Position numbers and translations under genes: made by a program. Positions 34,220 through 42,411 of a stretch of 64,000 nucleotides of DNA are shown here, one piece after another. Under the pieces are notes generated by a model, which made no database searches, was not told the origin of the DNA, and was given only the letters and a program-made list of their open reading frames with translations. Position 1 is the stretch's first letter. The number at the start of each line of letters is the position of its first letter. Origin of the DNA: Ramlibacter paludis (GTDB lineage Bacteria; Pseudomonadota; Gammaproteobacteria; Burkholderiales; Burkholderiaceae_C); assembly GCF_022012305.1 (NCBI RefSeq), contig NZ_JAKLTM010000004.1:434001-498000 (forward strand). The letters run 5' to 3'.

Positions 34220-34858
34220 CTACGGAGCGGCCTTCTTCTTCGAGCCCAGCCGCGACTCGGTGCCCTTCAGCAAGCGCTGGATGTTCTCCCGGTGCCGCCA
34301 GGCCAGCAGCGCCGCCATCGCGAACAGCGCGAACGCGATCGGCTTCTCCGCGTACCAGGCCACCCGGTCACCGAGCAGGTAGTACACCGGCGCGAAGATC
34401 GCGGCGACCAGCGAAGCCAGCGAGGAGTAGCGGAAGAAGAAGGCGATGATCAGCCACGTGAGGCCGGTGGCCACGCCCAGGATCCAGTGGATGCCGAACA
34501 CCACGCCGATGAAGGTCGCCACGCCCTTGCCGCCCTGGAAGCGGAAGAACACCGGGTACAGGTGGCCGAGAAAGGCCGCGAGGCCCACCATCGCCACGGT
34601 GGCGTCGCCCAGTCCATAGGGCTCGCCGTACAGCCGCACCAGCAGCACCGGCACGAAGCCTTTCAACGCATCGAGCAGCAGCGTGATGATCGCCGCCGGC
34701 TTGCTGCCGGAACGCAGCACGTTGGTGGCGCCCGGGTTCTTGCTGCCGAAGGTGCGCGGGTCCGACAGGCCCATGACCTTGCTCACGAGGACGGCAAAGG
34801 CCAGCGAGCCGAGCAGGTACGCGGCCAGGACGGCGAGGAACGGGGCGATCGTTTGCAT
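34220..34858 (-). CDS. plsY: Acyl-phosphate glycerol-3-phosphate acyltransferase
   Basis: A 212-aa inner-membrane enzyme making lysophosphatidic acid from acyl-phosphate and glycerol-3-phosphate. Family motifs are [52 protein letters not shown] and a late [14 protein letters not shown]. About five to six membrane helices. Length is usual. The inverted repeat pair lies directly downstream, and ybaK ends 6 bp after the plsY region, so the two form a short minus-strand unit (ybaK then plsY). Confidence 0.95.
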   Translation of the reverse strand: MQTIAPFLAVLAAYLLGSLAFAVLVSKVMGLSDPRTFGSKNPGATNVLRSGSKPAAIITLLLDALKGFVPVLLVRLYGEPYGLGDATVAMVGLAAFLGHLYPVFFRFQGGKGVATFIGVVFGIHWILGVATGLTWLIIAFFFRYSSLASLVAAIFAPVYYLLGDRVAWYAEKPIAFALFAMAALLAWRHRENIQRLLKGTESRLGSKKKAAP

Positions 34859-34864
34859 CGGCGG

Positions 34865-35356
34865 CTATTCTGCCAGCGCGCAGTTCACCGGCTTCGCAGC
34901 CAGCAGCTTCACGACAACACCCGGCTCGATTCCAACCAGGTAGCCGCGCCGGCCGCCATTGAGCACGATGCGCGGAAGCGAAAGAATGCTTTCCTCCACG
35001 TACACCGGCATGGGCTTGCGCGTGCCGAAAGGCGAAGTGCCGCCCACCAGGTAGCCGCTGTGGCGGTTGGCCACTTCCGGCTTGCACGGCTCGACCGACT
35101 TGGCGCCGATCTGGCGCGCCAGGTTCTTGGTCGACACCTTGCGGTTGCCGTGCATCAGCACGATCAGCGGCCGGGCCTTCTCGTCTTCCATCACCAGCGT
35201 CTTGACGACCGTGAACGGGTCGAAGCCGAGCACCTGCGCGCTGTGCTGCGCGCCGCCGTGCTCGAGGTATTCGTATGGATGCTCGGTGAAGGCGACGCCG
35301 TTCGCCTTGAGGAATGCGGTGGCGGGCGTTTCGCTGACGTGGTCCTTGCGTGCCAT
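34865..35356 (-). CDS. ybaK: Cys-tRNA(Pro)/Cys-tRNA(Cys) deacylase YbaK
   Basis: A 163-aa YbaK/EbsC protein that hydrolyses mischarged Cys-tRNA(Pro). It starts MARKDHVSETPATAFLKANG; family features are YEYLEHGGAQHSAQVLG, VVKTLVMEDE, the conserved Lys in VSTKNLARQIGAKSVEPC, and GYLVGGTSPFGTRKPMPVYV. The ATG at 35354-35356 fits the family; the upstream in-frame region is antisense to nothing protein-like and overlaps the aldo/keto reductase gene, so it is rejected. Confidence 0.93.
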   Translation of the reverse strand: MARKDHVSETPATAFLKANGVAFTEHPYEYLEHGGAQHSAQVLGFDPFTVVKTLVMEDEKARPLIVLMHGNRKVSTKNLARQIGAKSVEPCKPEVANRHSGYLVGGTSPFGTRKPMPVYVEESILSLPRIVLNGGRRGYLVGIEPGVVVKLLAAKPVNCALAE

Positions 35357-35385
35357 GGCGGCAGGATTGTGCCAGCGGGAAGGAA

Positions 35386-36450
35386 TCAGACCGCCGGGTC
35401 GCGCATCTCCCACCGGACCTTGTCGATCTCCGCCAGCAGCTCCGGCGGCAGCGTCGTGCCCCAGGCGTCCAGGTCCTCGTCGAGCTGCGCCACCGAGGTC
35501 ACGCCGATGATGGTGCTGGCCACGCGCCAGTTGGTGTAGCACCAGGCCAGCGCCATGCGCGTGGGCGTGAGGCCGTGCGCGCGCGCCAGTGCGTTGTAGC
35601 GGCGGGCGGCGGCCAGCGCCTCGGGGCGGCCCCAGCGCTGCTTGCGCACCGTCTCGTAGCTCGCGATGCGCGCGCCCTTGGGCGCGTCCGGCCCGTCGGT
35701 GCCGCCCGCGTCGTACTTTCCGGTGAGCAGGCCGAAGCCGAGCGGCGAATACGGAATCTGCGACACGCCGAGCCGGTGCATCGTTTCGTCCAGGCCGTTT
35801 TCGAGCGCCCGGCTGATCAGGCAATACGGGTTCTGCACGGTGGCGATGCGCGGCAGGTCGTATTGCTCGGCGACGCGCACGAACTCGTGGACCCCGTAAG
35901 GCGTCTCGTTCGACAGGCCGATGTGGCGCACCTTGCCCTGCGTCACGAGCTTGTCCATGGCCTTCAGCTGCTCATGGATCGAGGTCTTGGTGCGCTCCAG
36001 CTTCGGGTCGTAGTACATCGCGCCGAAGGCCGGCACGTTGCGCTCGGGCCAGTGGATCTGGTAGAGGTCGATCACGTCGGTCTTCAGGCGGCGCAATGAT
36101 CCTTCGCACGAGGCAATGATGTCGTCGGCCGTCATGCCGTCGCCTTGCCGCACCCAGGGCATGCCGCGCGAGGGACCGGCGACTTTCGTGGCCAATACGA
36201 TCTTCTGCCGCATGCCGGGCCGCGCGGCCAGCCAGTTGCCGATGATGGTCTCGGTGGCGCCGAAGGTTTCCTTGCGTGCCGGCACCGAGTACATCTCCGC
36301 GGTGTCCAGGAAGTTGATGCCGCGCGCGATGGCGCGGTCGAGGATGGCGTGCGAGTCGGCTTCGTTCACCTGCTCGCCGAAGGTCATGGTGCCCAGGCAG
36401 ATGGGCGTGACGCGCAGGTCGCTCTGGCCGAGCTGGATCTTTTCTTGCAT
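35386..36450 (-). CDS. NADP(H)-dependent aldo/keto reductase (Tas-like)
   Basis: A 354-aa aldo/keto reductase. It starts MQEKIQLGQSDLRVTPICLG; the catalytic tetrad is visible as Asp and Tyr in FLDTAEMYSVP, Lys in IVLATKVAG and His in YQIHWPERN. YSPLGFGLLTGKY and the C-terminal NADP region match the Tas subgroup. Physiological substrate unknown. It is divergent from the Nei-type glycosylase gene with 50 bp between them. Confidence 0.91.
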   Translation of the reverse strand: MQEKIQLGQSDLRVTPICLGTMTFGEQVNEADSHAILDRAIARGINFLDTAEMYSVPARKETFGATETIIGNWLAARPGMRQKIVLATKVAGPSRGMPWVRQGDGMTADDIIASCEGSLRRLKTDVIDLYQIHWPERNVPAFGAMYYDPKLERTKTSIHEQLKAMDKLVTQGKVRHIGLSNETPYGVHEFVRVAEQYDLPRIATVQNPYCLISRALENGLDETMHRLGVSQIPYSPLGFGLLTGKYDAGGTDGPDAPKGARIASYETVRKQRWGRPEALAAARRYNALARAHGLTPTRMALAWCYTNWRVASTIIGVTSVAQLDEDLDAWGTTLPPELLAEIDKVRWEMRDPAV

Positions 36451-36500
36451 GGAGTTACAGCGGGGAATGGAGAGGGGATCGGTCGAGCATAGTACGAACC

Positions 36501-37235
36501 ATGCCGGAAGGTCCCTCGATCGTCATCCTGAAGGAAGAAGCCGCCTCCTTCGAAGGCCGCACCATCACGCGCGTGGCCGGCAATACGACGATCGAGAAGG
36601 AGAAGCTGCTGGACCAGCCGGTGCTGGCTTTCCGCAGCTGGGGCAAGCAGTTCCTGCTGGAGATGCCCGACTTCAGCATGCGCGTGCACTTCATGCTGTT
36701 CGGCAGCTACCGCATCGACGAGCGCAAGAGCTGGGCCGAGCCGCGCCTGTCGCTCGGCTTCGGCGAGCGCGAGCTGAACTTCTACGCCTGCTCGGTGCGC
36801 TTCATCGACATCCCGCTCGACCTGGCCTTCGACTGGTGGGCGGACGTGATGTCGCCGCTGTGGGACCCGCTGCTGGCACGCCAGCGCCTGCGCTCCGCGC
36901 CGGACATGCATGCCTGCGACGCCATCCTCGACCAGGACATCTTTGCCGGCTGCGGCAACATCTTCAAGAACGAGGTGCTGTTCCGCATCCGCGTGCATCC
37001 GCTGTCGACGATGGGCGCCCTGCCCGCGCCGAAACTGCGCGAGCTGGTGCTGGAGTGCCAGCGCTACGCCTACGAGTTCTACGAGTGGAAGAAGCAGTAC
37101 GTGCTGAAGAAGCACTGGCTGGCGCACACGAAGCGCACCTGCCCGCGCTGCAACATCCCCTTCAGCAAGGGGCACCTGGGACGTACCCAGCGTCGAAGCT
37201 TCTACTGCGAGCGCTGCCAGGTGAAGTACGAATAG
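36501..37235 (+). CDS. Fpg/Nei-family DNA glycosylase (endonuclease VIII-like)
   Basis: A 244-aa base-excision repair enzyme. It starts MPEGPSIVILKEEAASFEGR, with catalytic Pro1 and Glu2 after Met removal; the H2TH region has CDAILDQDIFAGCGNIFKNE, and the C-terminus has a four-cysteine zinc finger (CPRCNIPF...YCERCQ). MPEGPS rather than MPELPE places it with Nei rather than Fpg. It should remove oxidised pyrimidines and cut the backbone. Its 3' end overlaps the convergent small gene by 74 bp. Confidence 0.92.
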   Translation: MPEGPSIVILKEEAASFEGRTITRVAGNTTIEKEKLLDQPVLAFRSWGKQFLLEMPDFSMRVHFMLFGSYRIDERKSWAEPRLSLGFGERELNFYACSVRFIDIPLDLAFDWWADVMSPLWDPLLARQRLRSAPDMHACDAILDQDIFAGCGNIFKNEVLFRIRVHPLSTMGALPAPKLRELVLECQRYAYEFYEWKKQYVLKKHWLAHTKRTCPRCNIPFSKGHLGRTQRRSFYCERCQVKYE

Positions 37236-37560
37236 GGACCAGGTGCTCGCGCAGCTGCGCCACCTTTTCGGCCTCGTTCGCGTCCGAGATGTCCAGCAGT
37301 TCGACGGCCCAGGGCGTGCCGTGGAAGCCGAAGCCGTGCACCAGCGCGAGCTCGCACAGCGTGACCACGGCCAGCTCCGAGTGCAGGCCCTTGCGATTGG
37401 CCAGGCGCGTCGCCGCGGTCACCAGCAGCGCCCAGTCGAATTCCGGCGGCAGCAGCTCGCGCGGATAGTGTTCACTGAGATAGCGCGCCGCGTCGTCGCG
37501 CATGTGTTCGGCCTGCCTGCGATGCAGGTCGGCCGCCTGACCGGGGGTCATGCCGAGCAT
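37162..37560 (-). CDS. Hypothetical protein, overlaps nei 3' end
   Basis: A 132-aa protein I do not recognise. It starts MLGMTPGQAADLHRRQAEHM and is helix-rich, with LLPPEFDWALLVTAATRLAN and LVHGFGFHGTPWAVELL. The start ATG at 37558-37560 has a strong ribosome-binding site (GAGGAGGTGGCT), which argues that it is real. The last 25 residues (TSPGSARSRSFDAGYV) are encoded antisense to the zinc finger of the Nei-like protein and look non-conserved. No signal peptide or membrane segment. Confidence 0.62.
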   Translation of the reverse strand: MLGMTPGQAADLHRRQAEHMRDDAARYLSEHYPRELLPPEFDWALLVTAATRLANRKGLHSELAVVTLCELALVHGFGFHGTPWAVELLDISDANEAEKVAQLREHLVPIRTSPGSARSRSFDAGYVPGAPC

Positions 37561-37636
37561 AGCCACCTCCTCGAAGGCGGCATTGTGAACCGCGGGCGGC
37601 GCGCGTCAAGGACGCACGTCACCTCGATGGCGCAGG

Positions 37637-38716
37637 CTACTGCTGCGCCGAGCCTTCGGCGGTGCTGGTCGCGCTGCCGGACGCACTGGCGGGCGGCTCG
37701 ACGATGATCGTTTCGGCCGGCTCGCGCCTGGGCGGCTCTGCGCGCTCGACCGGGCGGGGCCGGGGCGGCGCCGGCCGGGCGACGGCGACTTGCGGCTGCG
37801 GCTGCGGCGCCGGCTTCGCTTCGGCCACGGGTTTCGGCTCGGCCACCGGCTTGGTCGCCACTGCGACCTTCGGCTCCGGCGCCGGCTTGGGCGCCGCCAC
37901 CGGCTTGGGTTCGGGGGCGGGCTTCGCTACGGCGACCGGCCGGGCGGGCTCGGCCTTGACGACCTGCGGGACGGGTTCGACCTTGGGCGGCTCTGGCTTG
38001 GCGGGCTCGGTCCTGGCGACCTCGACCTTCGCCGGCGTCGGCGCGGGTGTGGCCTTGGCAAGCACCTTGGCCTCCGCCGCCTTCTTCGCCGGCGCCGCCG
38101 CCACGGCCGGCGCCCCACCGGCCGCATGCGCCTGCACTTCCGCGAGCCCCTTGGCCGCGAAGCGCGTCTTGTCGCTGTCCTGCCCGTAGCGCGCATCGAA
38201 GGCCTTCAGGCTGGCGGCGAACAGCCCTTGTGCGCGCTGCCACAGCTCGGCGCTGCCGCCCGCGGGGGCGGCCCCGGCCAGGCCTGCGTAGTGGCGGCCG
38301 AGGTGGTACATCGCTTCGGCCTGCGGCAACACACCGGAATCGCCCAGCTCCTCGGCGGCCCGGCAGGCCATCAGGAAATCCGCTTCGGCATCGCGCTGGC
38401 GGCCGGCGGCGACCGCTTCCTTGCCTTCCAGCAGCCAGCTCTCGATCTCCTTCGGGCCGCGGCCGGACAAGGACGCCTGCAGCTGCACGCGGCCGTCGTC
38501 GCTGGCGGCCGTGGACACGACCGGCTTGAAATCGCAGGCGCCCACGGCCACCGAAACCGGGGCGACCCCCGCGCTTTTCGCGTTGGCCGTCGGCGCCTTC
38601 CTGTCGGCAACCGCATCGGCTGAGCCGCCGGAGCGTCCGAAAACGGCCCAGGCAGCGGCGACGCCAATGGCGAGGCCGGCAACGAACACGATGGTCTGAC
38701 GGGTGCTGAGTGCCAT
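37637..38716 (-). CDS. Membrane-anchored protein with TPR-like and Pro/Ala/Lys-rich parts
   Basis: A 359-aa protein of unknown function. One N-terminal transmembrane anchor (TIVFVAGLAIGVAAAWAVFG, residues 8-27) is followed by a globular part at about 55-200 with helical repeat character (ESWLLEGKEAVAAGRQRDAE, VLPQAEAMYHLGRHYAGLAG), like tetratricopeptide proteins. Residues about 205-345 are a long low-complexity Pro/Ala/Lys/Glu region (KPEPPKVEPVPQ, PEPKPVAAPKPAPEPK), as in periplasm-spanning linkers. The C-terminus shows no SPOR or OmpA domain. Confidence 0.75.
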   Translation of the reverse strand: MALSTRQTIVFVAGLAIGVAAAWAVFGRSGGSADAVADRKAPTANAKSAGVAPVSVAVGACDFKPVVSTAASDDGRVQLQASLSGRGPKEIESWLLEGKEAVAAGRQRDAEADFLMACRAAEELGDSGVLPQAEAMYHLGRHYAGLAGAAPAGGSAELWQRAQGLFAASLKAFDARYGQDSDKTRFAAKGLAEVQAHAAGGAPAVAAAPAKKAAEAKVLAKATPAPTPAKVEVARTEPAKPEPPKVEPVPQVVKAEPARPVAVAKPAPEPKPVAAPKPAPEPKVAVATKPVAEPKPVAEAKPAPQPQPQVAVARPAPPRPRPVERAEPPRREPAETIIVEPPASASGSATSTAEGSAQQ

Positions 38717-38799
38717 GCAGCGAGGCTAAGGCCGGGCGACGCGGCCACAAGCGGGACGGAACAGCACGCGTGGGACGGTTCGGTCCTACGCTGGCTGCT

Positions 38800-39480
38800 T
38801 TACAGGAGCGAGGCGGCCACCACGTTGATCGACAGCGCGATCAGGCTGGCGTTGAAGAAGAAGGCGACGATGCAGTGCACCGTGCCCACCGGCCGCATCG
38901 CCGAGCCCATGAAGGAGATGTCGGCGGTCTGGCCGGAGGTGCCGATCACGCAGGAGAAGTGGAAGAAGTCGCCGTAGGTGGGGTCCGGGGTGCCGGGGAA
39001 CTCCAGCGGGTCGGGCACGCCGCCCAGGCGCGCCAGGTAGAAATCGTGCGCGTAGTGGAAGGCGAACAGCACCTGCGTGAACAGCCAGGACGTCAGCACC
39101 GTCACCACCGCCAGCAGCACGTGCCAGGCGCGCTGCGCGCCGTGCAGCTCGCGCGCCAATGCCAGCTGCGTGCCCACCGCCAGCAGGATGGCGCCGGCCG
39201 CGATCACCACCAGCGCCAGGATCGCGAACTTGCCGTCGTCCTGGGCGGGGGCGCGCTGGCGGATGGTCTCCACATGGGTGCCCCACATCGCACGCGAGGC
39301 CAGCACCAGGTACAGCAGCGCGCCGGCGTTCCAGGCGACCAGCGCGCTGGTGGCGGTAGCCGGCAGGCCGAAGACGCGGCCGGCGAGGTAGACCGCCGCG
39401 CCGAAGGCGATCGAGCCGAGCAGGCGGGGCCGCGCGCGCAGGGCGGGCCAGATCGGAAAGATGTGTCGAACCTCGGCCAT
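38800..39480 (-). CDS. DUF1345 membrane protein
   Basis: A 226-aa integral membrane protein of the DUF1345 family, with about five hydrophobic segments (for example LLGSIAFGAAVYLAGRVFGL, FAILALVVIAAGAILLAVGT, VLLAVVTVLTSWLFTQVLFA). Family signature: TQVLFAFHYAHDFYL and FPGTPDPTYGDFFHFSCVIG, then GTSGQTADISFMGSAMRPVG. It resembles a truncated ion-channel fold, but no function is established. ATG at 39478-39480; about 20 bp downstream of the fabI-like gene, so possibly the end of that operon. Confidence 0.88.
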   Translation of the reverse strand: MAEVRHIFPIWPALRARPRLLGSIAFGAAVYLAGRVFGLPATATSALVAWNAGALLYLVLASRAMWGTHVETIRQRAPAQDDGKFAILALVVIAAGAILLAVGTQLALARELHGAQRAWHVLLAVVTVLTSWLFTQVLFAFHYAHDFYLARLGGVPDPLEFPGTPDPTYGDFFHFSCVIGTSGQTADISFMGSAMRPVGTVHCIVAFFFNASLIALSINVVAASLL

Positions 39481-39500
39481 GGGCCCGAGGATCGCACAGG

Positions 39501-40274
39501 TCAGCCCATGATGTGCACGCCGCCGTCGACGTAGATGGTTTCCCCCGACAGCCGCCGCGCGTAAGGCGTGGCCAGAAAGGCGCAGGTGAAGCCCACGTCC
39601 ATGATGTCGACCAGCTCGCCCAGCGGCGCGCGCTGCGCGGCCTCCGCCAGCAGCAGGTCGAAGTCCTTGAGCCCCGAGGCCGCGCGCGTCTTCAGCGGGC
39701 CGGGCGAGATGGGATGCACGCGGATGCCGCGCGGCCCCAGCTCGAAAGCCAGGTAGCGTGCCGACGCCTCCAGCGCCGCCTTCACCGGCCCCATCAGGTT
39801 GTAGTTGGACACCACCTTGTTGGCGCCGTAGTAGCTCATGGCGAACAGCGTGCCGCCCTCCTTCATCAGCGGCGCGGCCAGGTGCGCCATGCGGATGAAG
39901 GAATGGCAGGAAACGTCCATGGCCTTGGCGAAGCCGTCGGCCGAGCAATCCAGCAAGCCGCCTTGCAGGTCGTCCTTGGGTGCCCAGGCGATCGAGTGCA
40001 CCAGCGAATCGAGCCGGCCCCATTCAGCGGCGATGCGCTCGAACACGGCTTCCAGCTGGCCCGGCTGCGCCACGTCCAACGGCAGCAGCAGCGGCGCCTC
40101 CAGCGCGCGCGCCAGCGGCTCCACGTAGGTCCGCGACTTCTCGTTCAGGTAGGTGATGGCGAGATCGGCGCCGAGTTCGCGGAAGGCCTTGGCGCAGCCG
40201 TAGGCGATGGAGTGCTCGTTGGCGATGCCGCAGACCAGCACCTTCTTGCCTTTCAGCAGCGGATTCGGGTTCAT
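39501..40274 (-). CDS. Enoyl-ACP reductase, FabI type
   Basis: A 257-aa NADH-dependent enoyl reductase of the FabI family. It starts MNPNPLLKGKKVLVCGIANE; the divergent cofactor loop is GIANEHSIAYGCAKAFRELG, and the catalytic Tyr-x6-Lys reads YNLMGPVKAALEA, followed by ISPGPLKTRAASGL. It is encoded in a run with acetate kinase and a phosphotransacylase rather than with fatty-acid synthesis genes, and is probably a second FabI serving this pathway; the housekeeping gene would lie elsewhere. Its start overlaps the ackA stop by 4 bp. Confidence 0.88.
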   Translation of the reverse strand: MNPNPLLKGKKVLVCGIANEHSIAYGCAKAFRELGADLAITYLNEKSRTYVEPLARALEAPLLLPLDVAQPGQLEAVFERIAAEWGRLDSLVHSIAWAPKDDLQGGLLDCSADGFAKAMDVSCHSFIRMAHLAAPLMKEGGTLFAMSYYGANKVVSNYNLMGPVKAALEASARYLAFELGPRGIRVHPISPGPLKTRAASGLKDFDLLLAEAAQRAPLGELVDIMDVGFTCAFLATPYARRLSGETIYVDGGVHIMG

Positions 40275-41458
40275 GGCGCGACTCCTGCGACCCGCGCCGT
40301 GTGGCGCGCGATCATCGTTTCCTCGTCGGTGGGGACGACCCAGACGGCAACCTTGCTGGCCGCCGTGCTGATCCGGGGGCCGCCCGCGAGATTGGCCTCG
40401 GCGTCCAGCTCCACCCCGAGCCAGGCCGCGTCGCGGCACAGCGCCTCGCGGATGGGCGCCGCGTGCTCGCCGATGCCACCGGTGAACACCAGAGCGTCCA
40501 GCCCGCCCGCCGCGGCGGCGAGCGAACCGAGCTCGCGCGCGAGGCGATAGGTGTAGAGCGCGATCGCGAAACGCGCGCGCTTGTCCTCGCTGGCCAGCAG
40601 CGTGCGCATGTCGCTGGAGATGCCCGACACGCCCAGCAGGCCCGAGCGCTTGTAGACCAGTTCCTCGATCGCGCGCGGCGCCATGTGCAGTTCGTCCAGC
40701 AGGTAGAGCACCACGCCCGGGTCGAGGCTGCCGCAGCGCGTGCCCATGGGCAGCCCGTCGACGGCGGTGAAGCCCATGGTGCTCGCCCGGCTGCGGCCGC
40801 CGACCATGGCGCACATGCTGCTGCCGTTGCCCAGGTGCGCCACCACCGTGCGGCCCGCGCCGGCTGCGGCATCGATCTTCGGCAGCACGCTGGCGATGTA
40901 CTCGTACGAGAGCCCGTGGAAGCCGTAGCGCCGCACGCCGAGATCGGTGATGGCAGGCGGCAGTGCATAGGCCTGCGCGACCTCGGGCTGCACGCGGTGG
41001 AACGCGGTGTCGAAGCAGGCCACCTGCGGCAGCTGCGGTCGCACGCGCGCCACGGTCTCGATCGGCTTCAGGTTGTGCGGCTGGTGCAGGGGCGCCAGCG
41101 GCGAGAGCTTGGCAAGTGCCGCGACCACCTCCGGCGTCACCTGCACCGCGTCGGAATAAGCGACGCCGCCGTGCACCACGCGATGGCCGACCGCCACCAG
41201 CTGGTCGGAGCCGCGCCGTGCCTGCAGGAAGTCGACCAGGTAGGCGATGGCTTCGGCGTGCCCGACCTCGCTGCCCGGCTCCCAGGCCCGCGCCCCGATG
41301 TTGGTGCCCTGGGCATCGCGCGCGGCGAAGCGCGCCGCGCCGTACAGGCCTTCCACCTGTCCCTTCAGCATCAGCGGCAGGCCCGGGCGGCCGGCGTCGA
41401 AAGTGCTGAACTTCAGGCTGGAGGAGCCGGCGTTGAGGACGAGGATGGCCTGGGCCAT
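40271..41458 (-). CDS. ackA: Acetate kinase
   Basis: A 395-aa acetokinase-family enzyme converting acetyl-phosphate and ADP to acetate and ATP. Family motifs: ILVLNAGSSSLKFSTFD at the N-terminus, VGHRVVHGGVAYSDAV, VACFDTAFHRVQPEVAQAYA, RYGFHGLSYEYI, VAHLGNGSSMCAM, MGTRCGSLDPG and FTGGIGEHAAPIRE. Full family length. It overlaps the fabI-like gene by 4 bp and follows the phosphotransacylase by 4 bp, so the two form a Pta-AckA pair. Butyrate or propionate as substrate cannot be excluded. Confidence 0.94.
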   Translation of the reverse strand: MAQAILVLNAGSSSLKFSTFDAGRPGLPLMLKGQVEGLYGAARFAARDAQGTNIGARAWEPGSEVGHAEAIAYLVDFLQARRGSDQLVAVGHRVVHGGVAYSDAVQVTPEVVAALAKLSPLAPLHQPHNLKPIETVARVRPQLPQVACFDTAFHRVQPEVAQAYALPPAITDLGVRRYGFHGLSYEYIASVLPKIDAAAGAGRTVVAHLGNGSSMCAMVGGRSRASTMGFTAVDGLPMGTRCGSLDPGVVLYLLDELHMAPRAIEELVYKRSGLLGVSGISSDMRTLLASEDKRARFAIALYTYRLARELGSLAAAAGGLDALVFTGGIGEHAAPIREALCRDAAWLGVELDAEANLAGGPRISTAASKVAVWVVPTDEETMIARHTARVAGVAP

Positions 41459-41462
41459 GCGC

Positions 41463-42401
41463 TCAACCCACGGCCTTGGCGGACTCGCGCCGCGCCTTGG
41501 CGACCATGGCCGCCACCGCGCACGAGGCCAGCCGGGTCAGCACCGAGTCGGCGCGGCTGGTGAGGATGATGGGCACCTTGGCGCCCAGCACGATGCCGGC
41601 GGCATCGGCTCCGGCCAGGAAGGACAGGCTCTTGGCCAGCATGTTGCCGGCCTCGAGGTCCGGCACCATCAGCACGTTGGCGCGCCCGGCCACCGGCGAG
41701 TCGATCTTCTTGATCCGCGCGGCCTCGAGGTCGATGGCGTTGTCCAGCGCCAGCGGGCCGTCGACCAGCGCGCCCGTCACCTGGTGGCGGTCCACCATCT
41801 TGCACAGCGCCGCGGCCTCGACGGTCGACGGCACCTTGGGATTGACGGTCTCCATCGCCGACAGGATCGCCACCCGCACTTCGGCGATGCCCATGGCATG
41901 CGCCAGGTCGATCGCGTTCTGCAGGATGTCGGCCTTCTCCTCCAGCGTGGGCGCGATGTTGACGGCGGCGTCGGTGATGATCAGCGGCTCCGGATGGTTG
42001 GGCACGTCCATCACGAAGCAGTGGCTCACCCGCCGGGCCGTGCGCAGCCCGGTGTCGCGCCTGACCACCGCGGCCATCAGTTCGTCGGTGTGCAGGCTGC
42101 CTTTCATCAACGCTTCGGCCTTGCCCTCGCGCACCAGCCGCACCGCGGCTTCGGCCGACGCCACGCTGTGCGGCGTGTCGATGATGGGCGCCTCCGCCAG
42201 GCTGATGCCGGCCGCCTTGGCCACGGCCAGGATGCGCTCGCGCGGGCCGACCAGCAGCGGCTCGATCAAGCCGAGGCGGGCCGCCTCCATCGCGCCTTCG
42301 AGCGAGGCGGCGTCGCAGGGATGCGCCACCGCCGTCGGCGTGGGCGGCAGCAGCTTGCACGCCTCGATCAGGCGGCGGTACTTCTCGTGCTTTTCGGGCA
42401 T
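41463..42401 (-). CDS. Phosphate acetyl/butyryltransferase
   Basis: A 312-aa phosphotransacylase of the PTA_PTB family. It starts MPEKHEKYRRLIEACKLLPP and has EALMKGSLHTDELMAAVV, HCFVMDVPNHPEPLIITDAA, VNIAPTLEEKADILQNA and VPIILTSRADSVLTRLASCA. The short form without the N-terminal DRTGG domain, and the match to butyryltransferase-like motifs, leave the acyl group open. It makes acyl-phosphate for the adjacent kinase. Between ackA (4 bp) and the DUF3141 gene (10 bp). Confidence 0.9.
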   Translation of the reverse strand: MPEKHEKYRRLIEACKLLPPTPTAVAHPCDAASLEGAMEAARLGLIEPLLVGPRERILAVAKAAGISLAEAPIIDTPHSVASAEAAVRLVREGKAEALMKGSLHTDELMAAVVRRDTGLRTARRVSHCFVMDVPNHPEPLIITDAAVNIAPTLEEKADILQNAIDLAHAMGIAEVRVAILSAMETVNPKVPSTVEAAALCKMVDRHQVTGALVDGPLALDNAIDLEAARIKKIDSPVAGRANVLMVPDLEAGNMLAKSLSFLAGADAAGIVLGAKVPIILTSRADSVLTRLASCAVAAMVAKARRESAKAVG

Positions 42402-42411
42402 GGCGTGCTCC

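Noticed and set aside
38771..38790. A terminator between the DUF1345 and TPR-like genes
   Set aside because: GGGAC/GTCC arms can pair but no T run follows on either strand; it is kept only as a possible TCCTA/TAGGA-type site.
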